DNA from: CBFGTV01 sp965652145
GTDB lineage: Bacteria; Bacillota; Clostridia; Peptostreptococcales; Natronincolaceae
Direction of reading: 5' to 3'
Length of the DNA: 24,963 nucleotides
Assembly: GCA_965652145.1 (NCBI GenBank)
Contig: CBFGTV010000051.1
Coordinates: forward strand, 1 to 24,963
A program made the position numbers and the translations under genes. This document shows, in pieces, positions 22,752 through 24,963 of this stretch. Every line of letters begins with the position of its first letter. The stretch's first letter is position 1. The notes under the pieces were generated by a model that saw nothing but the letters and a program-made list of their open reading frames with translations, did no database searches and was not told the DNA's origin.

Positions 22752-23714
22752 ATGGAGTTGTTTTCTGAAATATACAGCTGTTATTTTAAAGCCATGAGAA
22801 GAGTTTTAGAAGAGGCTGGAAAAAAAGCCTTTATGACCTATCAAGAAATATCAGCTATTATTAACGAAACTGCTTTTTCTGACAGTGGCTTTTTTATGAT
22901 GCCCCTTTTAGAAAAGGAATGGCATTTCTTTGAGAAGCAGGAGGATTACTTTTTCTCTAAATTGGGTTCCAACAGCTTTTTACTTCCTATGACACGTCTA
23001 CAACAGGCTTGGCTTAAGGCGTTACTTGAGGATAAAAGGGTTAAGCTGTTTTTAGATCAGAATGAAATCACTCTGTTAACGAAGGCTCTGGCTGATGTAC
23101 CTCCTCTTTTTACCTCAAAGGATATTTATATCTTTGACCAGGCCACTGATGGAGATCCCTATGATGATCCCTGCTATATTCATATTTTCCGTGGGCTTGT
23201 AGATGGGATCAGAAGCCAATCTATACTTAAGCTGAAATATAACAGCGGCAAAGGTAATCGAAGCTGTCATCATTATTTACCCCAGCAGTTAAACTATTCT
23301 TCAAAGGATGATAAATTCCGAATGCTTGGCCTCCAAGTGAAAAAAGGTCAATATGAGCCTGTCATATTAAATGTGGCTCGAATTGAGGCGCTTTACCCTA
23401 CAAATATCCCTTACAACCCCAATTGGTACCATAGAAAGAAAAGGGCCCTCAGTCCTCTGGTTCTAAGAATTTATAAAGGGCGCAATGCCCTGGAGCGGTG
23501 CATGCTTCAATTCGCTTCAATGGAAAAGGAAACGGAATATGAAGAGGAAACAGATACTTATCTATGCAGGATTTATTACGATATTCAGGATGAAATGGAA
23601 CTTTTAATTAGGGTCTTGAGCTTTGGCCCTGTAGTTCAGGTTTTGGGGCCGGAAAAATTTTTAAACCAAATGAAAGAAAAAATCAAATTGCAGATGACGC
23701 TGACTGATGGGTGA
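22752..23714 (+). CDS. WYL-domain regulator 2
   Basis: This 320-residue protein carries a WYL-like domain at about residues 150-220, seen as SILKLKYNSGKGNRSCHHYLPQ (partial) and FRMLGLQVKKGQYEPVILNVARIEAL. The first 140 residues are mainly helical and lack an obvious classical helix-turn-helix. I prefer the ATG at 22752; a GTG at 22743 would overlap the first WYL gene, and either is possible. It directly follows WYL gene 1, so the two are co-translated. The partner with the clearer N-terminal DNA-binding region is the upstream protein, so this one may be a co-regulator or ligand sensor. Confidence 0.78.
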   Translation: MELFSEIYSCYFKAMRRVLEEAGKKAFMTYQEISAIINETAFSDSGFFMMPLLEKEWHFFEKQEDYFFSKLGSNSFLLPMTRLQQAWLKALLEDKRVKLFLDQNEITLLTKALADVPPLFTSKDIYIFDQATDGDPYDDPCYIHIFRGLVDGIRSQSILKLKYNSGKGNRSCHHYLPQQLNYSSKDDKFRMLGLQVKKGQYEPVILNVARIEALYPTNIPYNPNWYHRKKRALSPLVLRIYKGRNALERCMLQFASMEKETEYEEETDTYLCRIYYDIQDEMELLIRVLSFGPVVQVLGPEKFLNQMKEKIKLQMTLTDG

Positions 23715-23724
23715 TGGGGTAATG

Positions 23725-23752
23725 TTTAGTGATACTAAAATTCTTATTTTTA
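23725..23752 (+). terminator. Weak candidate terminator after the WYL genes
   Basis: TTTAGT-GAT-ACTAAA forms a perfect 6-bp stem followed by ATTCTTATTTTTAT. The stem is AT-rich, so termination strength is doubtful. Confidence 0.4.
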
Positions 23753-24156
23753 TAAATACTCTGTAGGCTATTTTATTTCCAATTATATCTATTTAAGGAA
23801 AATACTTTGGAATTAAATAAAAAAATGATATGATAGGTCCAATAAATTATTTACTAGATTTTACTTCGAAGTGTAGTGGTAGATATTTATTAAAATAGTC
23901 TTTATATGTCTTATTATAATGAATATAGCGGAAACTAACTTAATCAAATCACTCTATAATTATTCTACAACTATATATATACTAAATATTTTATTTAATT
24001 ATTACCATTAATCAACACAATAGAATTACATATAAAGGCTATGGTCTGCAGCCATTTATTTAAAGATCGATAATTTTAAAGTATGAAGAACAGATTTTTT
24101 AAATTCTATTTGAAAAATAGGTATTTAACAGCAGTCAATTAAAAGGAGTGTATTAA
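23753..24156. other. AT-rich spacer without recognised content
   Basis: This stretch of about 400 bp is very AT-rich and marks the shift in composition from the RNA-repair island to the right-hand end. I see no gene, tRNA or convincing regulatory structure; a small hairpin CTATTT/AAATAG near 24107 is weak. It ends in the AAAAGGAG of the next gene. Confidence 0.5.
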
Positions 24157-24834
24157 ATGAAAAAATTAGTTTCTATAATGCTAATATTGGTAATGTTAAT
24201 AAGTTTATCATCAGCAATTTATGCGAGTAACGATATAGACTTAGGTCAAGATGAAGTTTTCATAGAATTAAATGGAGAAAAATTAAACCTAAATAGTGCA
24301 GCTAAAGATTACGGAATGACTGTAGAAGAAATAGTTAATTTAAGTATAAAATTAAGTAATGCAGTAAGAGATGGAGAAATACTAAGTGCTATGGATAAAA
24401 TTGATATTACAAAAGAAGAAAAGCAAAAAATAGAAGTAAATGAACATTTTTATTTAATATCAGAACTATCCATAAATTATGATGATGCAAATTTATCAAG
24501 CTGGCAAACTGCTAGATCTACAAGATCAACTACTCTATATGGTTCAAATTGGCCATATTTAAAAATATTTACATATAGTGTTAATGGTGTATTTAACTAT
24601 AATGGTAGTGATGTTACAGCACAAAGTACTTCTGCATGGACAGAAGATCATTTTATTACAGCGAGCAGTAAAGTAGTTGATATAGATGACTATCCAGCTT
24701 ATTTAAGTGATGGAACCAAATATATAGAAGTAAAGGCAGAATATGAATTAACAATAAGTAATCCCTTAGGTGGTAGCGAAACTAGTACCCATTTTAATTT
24801 TGTAGGTTGCGATATAAATGGTGATACCTGGTAA
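24157..24834 (+). CDS. Secreted protein of unknown function
   Basis: I do not recognise this 225-residue protein. It starts with a clear signal peptide (MKKLVSIMLILVMLIS, then SSAIYAS, cleavage likely after ASx near residue 24). Residues 30-95 are acidic and helical, and the second half (about 110-225) is rich in Ser, Thr, Tyr and Asn with alternating hydrophobic residues, suggesting a beta-sandwich-like extracellular domain. There is one cysteine near the C-terminus (VGCDINGDTW). The gene is AT-rich, unlike the central operons. A second exported or membrane protein starts 32 nt downstream, so they may be a pair. Confidence 0.7.
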   Translation: MKKLVSIMLILVMLISLSSAIYASNDIDLGQDEVFIELNGEKLNLNSAAKDYGMTVEEIVNLSIKLSNAVRDGEILSAMDKIDITKEEKQKIEVNEHFYLISELSINYDDANLSSWQTARSTRSTTLYGSNWPYLKIFTYSVNGVFNYNGSDVTAQSTSAWTEDHFITASSKVVDIDDYPAYLSDGTKYIEVKAEYELTISNPLGGSETSTHFNFVGCDINGDTW

Positions 24835-24866
24835 TTTGGAGACAATCCAGATAAAGGAGTAAATAT

Positions 24867-24963
24867 ATGAAAAATATATCAAGCATTATTAAAAAGAACA
24901 TATTCTCAATAGTTATATTCATTTTTCTCGTTATTGCAAGCATTAATTTCCTTACTCCTGTAA
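24867..24963 (+). CDS. Start of a membrane or exported protein, cut by the window edge
   Basis: ATG at 24867 has AAAGGAG 7 nt upstream. The 32 visible codons, beginning MKNISSIIKKNIFSIVIF, read as a positively charged N-terminus followed by one hydrophobic stretch, so a signal peptide or membrane helix. The frame is still open at the end of the window. No function can be assigned. Confidence 0.6.
   Translation, partial: MKNISSIIKKNIFSIVIFIFLVIASINFLTPV

Overview
The window looks like a chromosomal segment of an anaerobic, low-to-moderate GC Gram-positive bacterium of the Clostridia. Supporting this are strong GGAGG-type ribosome binding sites, lipoprotein and PTS genes of Firmicutes type, PerR/Dps, and a sigma-54/PRD regulator. 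The genus cannot be fixed by reading; an Alkaliphilus-like clostridium is a guess. The two ends (about 1-1840 and 23750-24963) are much more AT-rich than the core and carry unrecognised membrane or secreted proteins.

Region 1 (1-1893): three small plus-strand genes for an integral membrane protein and two exported proteins of unknown role, closed by a bidirectional terminator.

Region 2 (1892-9370): a tightly overlapping minus-strand operon: flavodoxin, NifH-like ATPase, IsdE-like haem-binding lipoprotein, FecCD-type permease, ABC ATPase, and two nitrogenase component-1-like subunits. A divergent AraC-type regulator precedes it. Two Fur-box-like sequences lie in the divergent region. The lipoprotein keeps the Met and His that bind haem in IsdE. 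One component-1 subunit has three P-cluster-type cysteines and its partner has none of them, as in dark-operative tetrapyrrole reductases. I infer an iron-regulated system that imports haem or another tetrapyrrole and reduces it. No nitrogen-fixation gene set is present.

Region 3 (9336-11194): a perR-dps peroxide-stress operon with three tandem 17-bp PerR-like boxes, then a CatA-like acetyltransferase.

Region 4 (11403-18325): a sugar-acid operon (KDPG/KDPGal aldolase, galactitol-type PTS IIA, IIB and IIC, DgoD-like dehydratase). It follows a LevR-type sigma-54 activator, and a well-matched -24/-12 promoter begins just after the activator's stop codon. No KDGal kinase is present, so PTS phosphorylation at uptake may replace it.

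Region 5 (18517-23752): a putative RNA-repair island. The minus strand carries rtcB (RNA ligase), a roughly 370-nt structured RNA with several tRNA-like arms, and a slipin/SPFH protein without a membrane anchor. Two overlapping WYL-domain regulators are divergent from it. The tRNA-mimicking RNA between rtcB and the slipin gene is the most striking element of the window.

Region 6 (23753-24963): an AT-rich spacer, a secreted protein of unknown function, and the start of another exported or membrane protein cut by the window edge.
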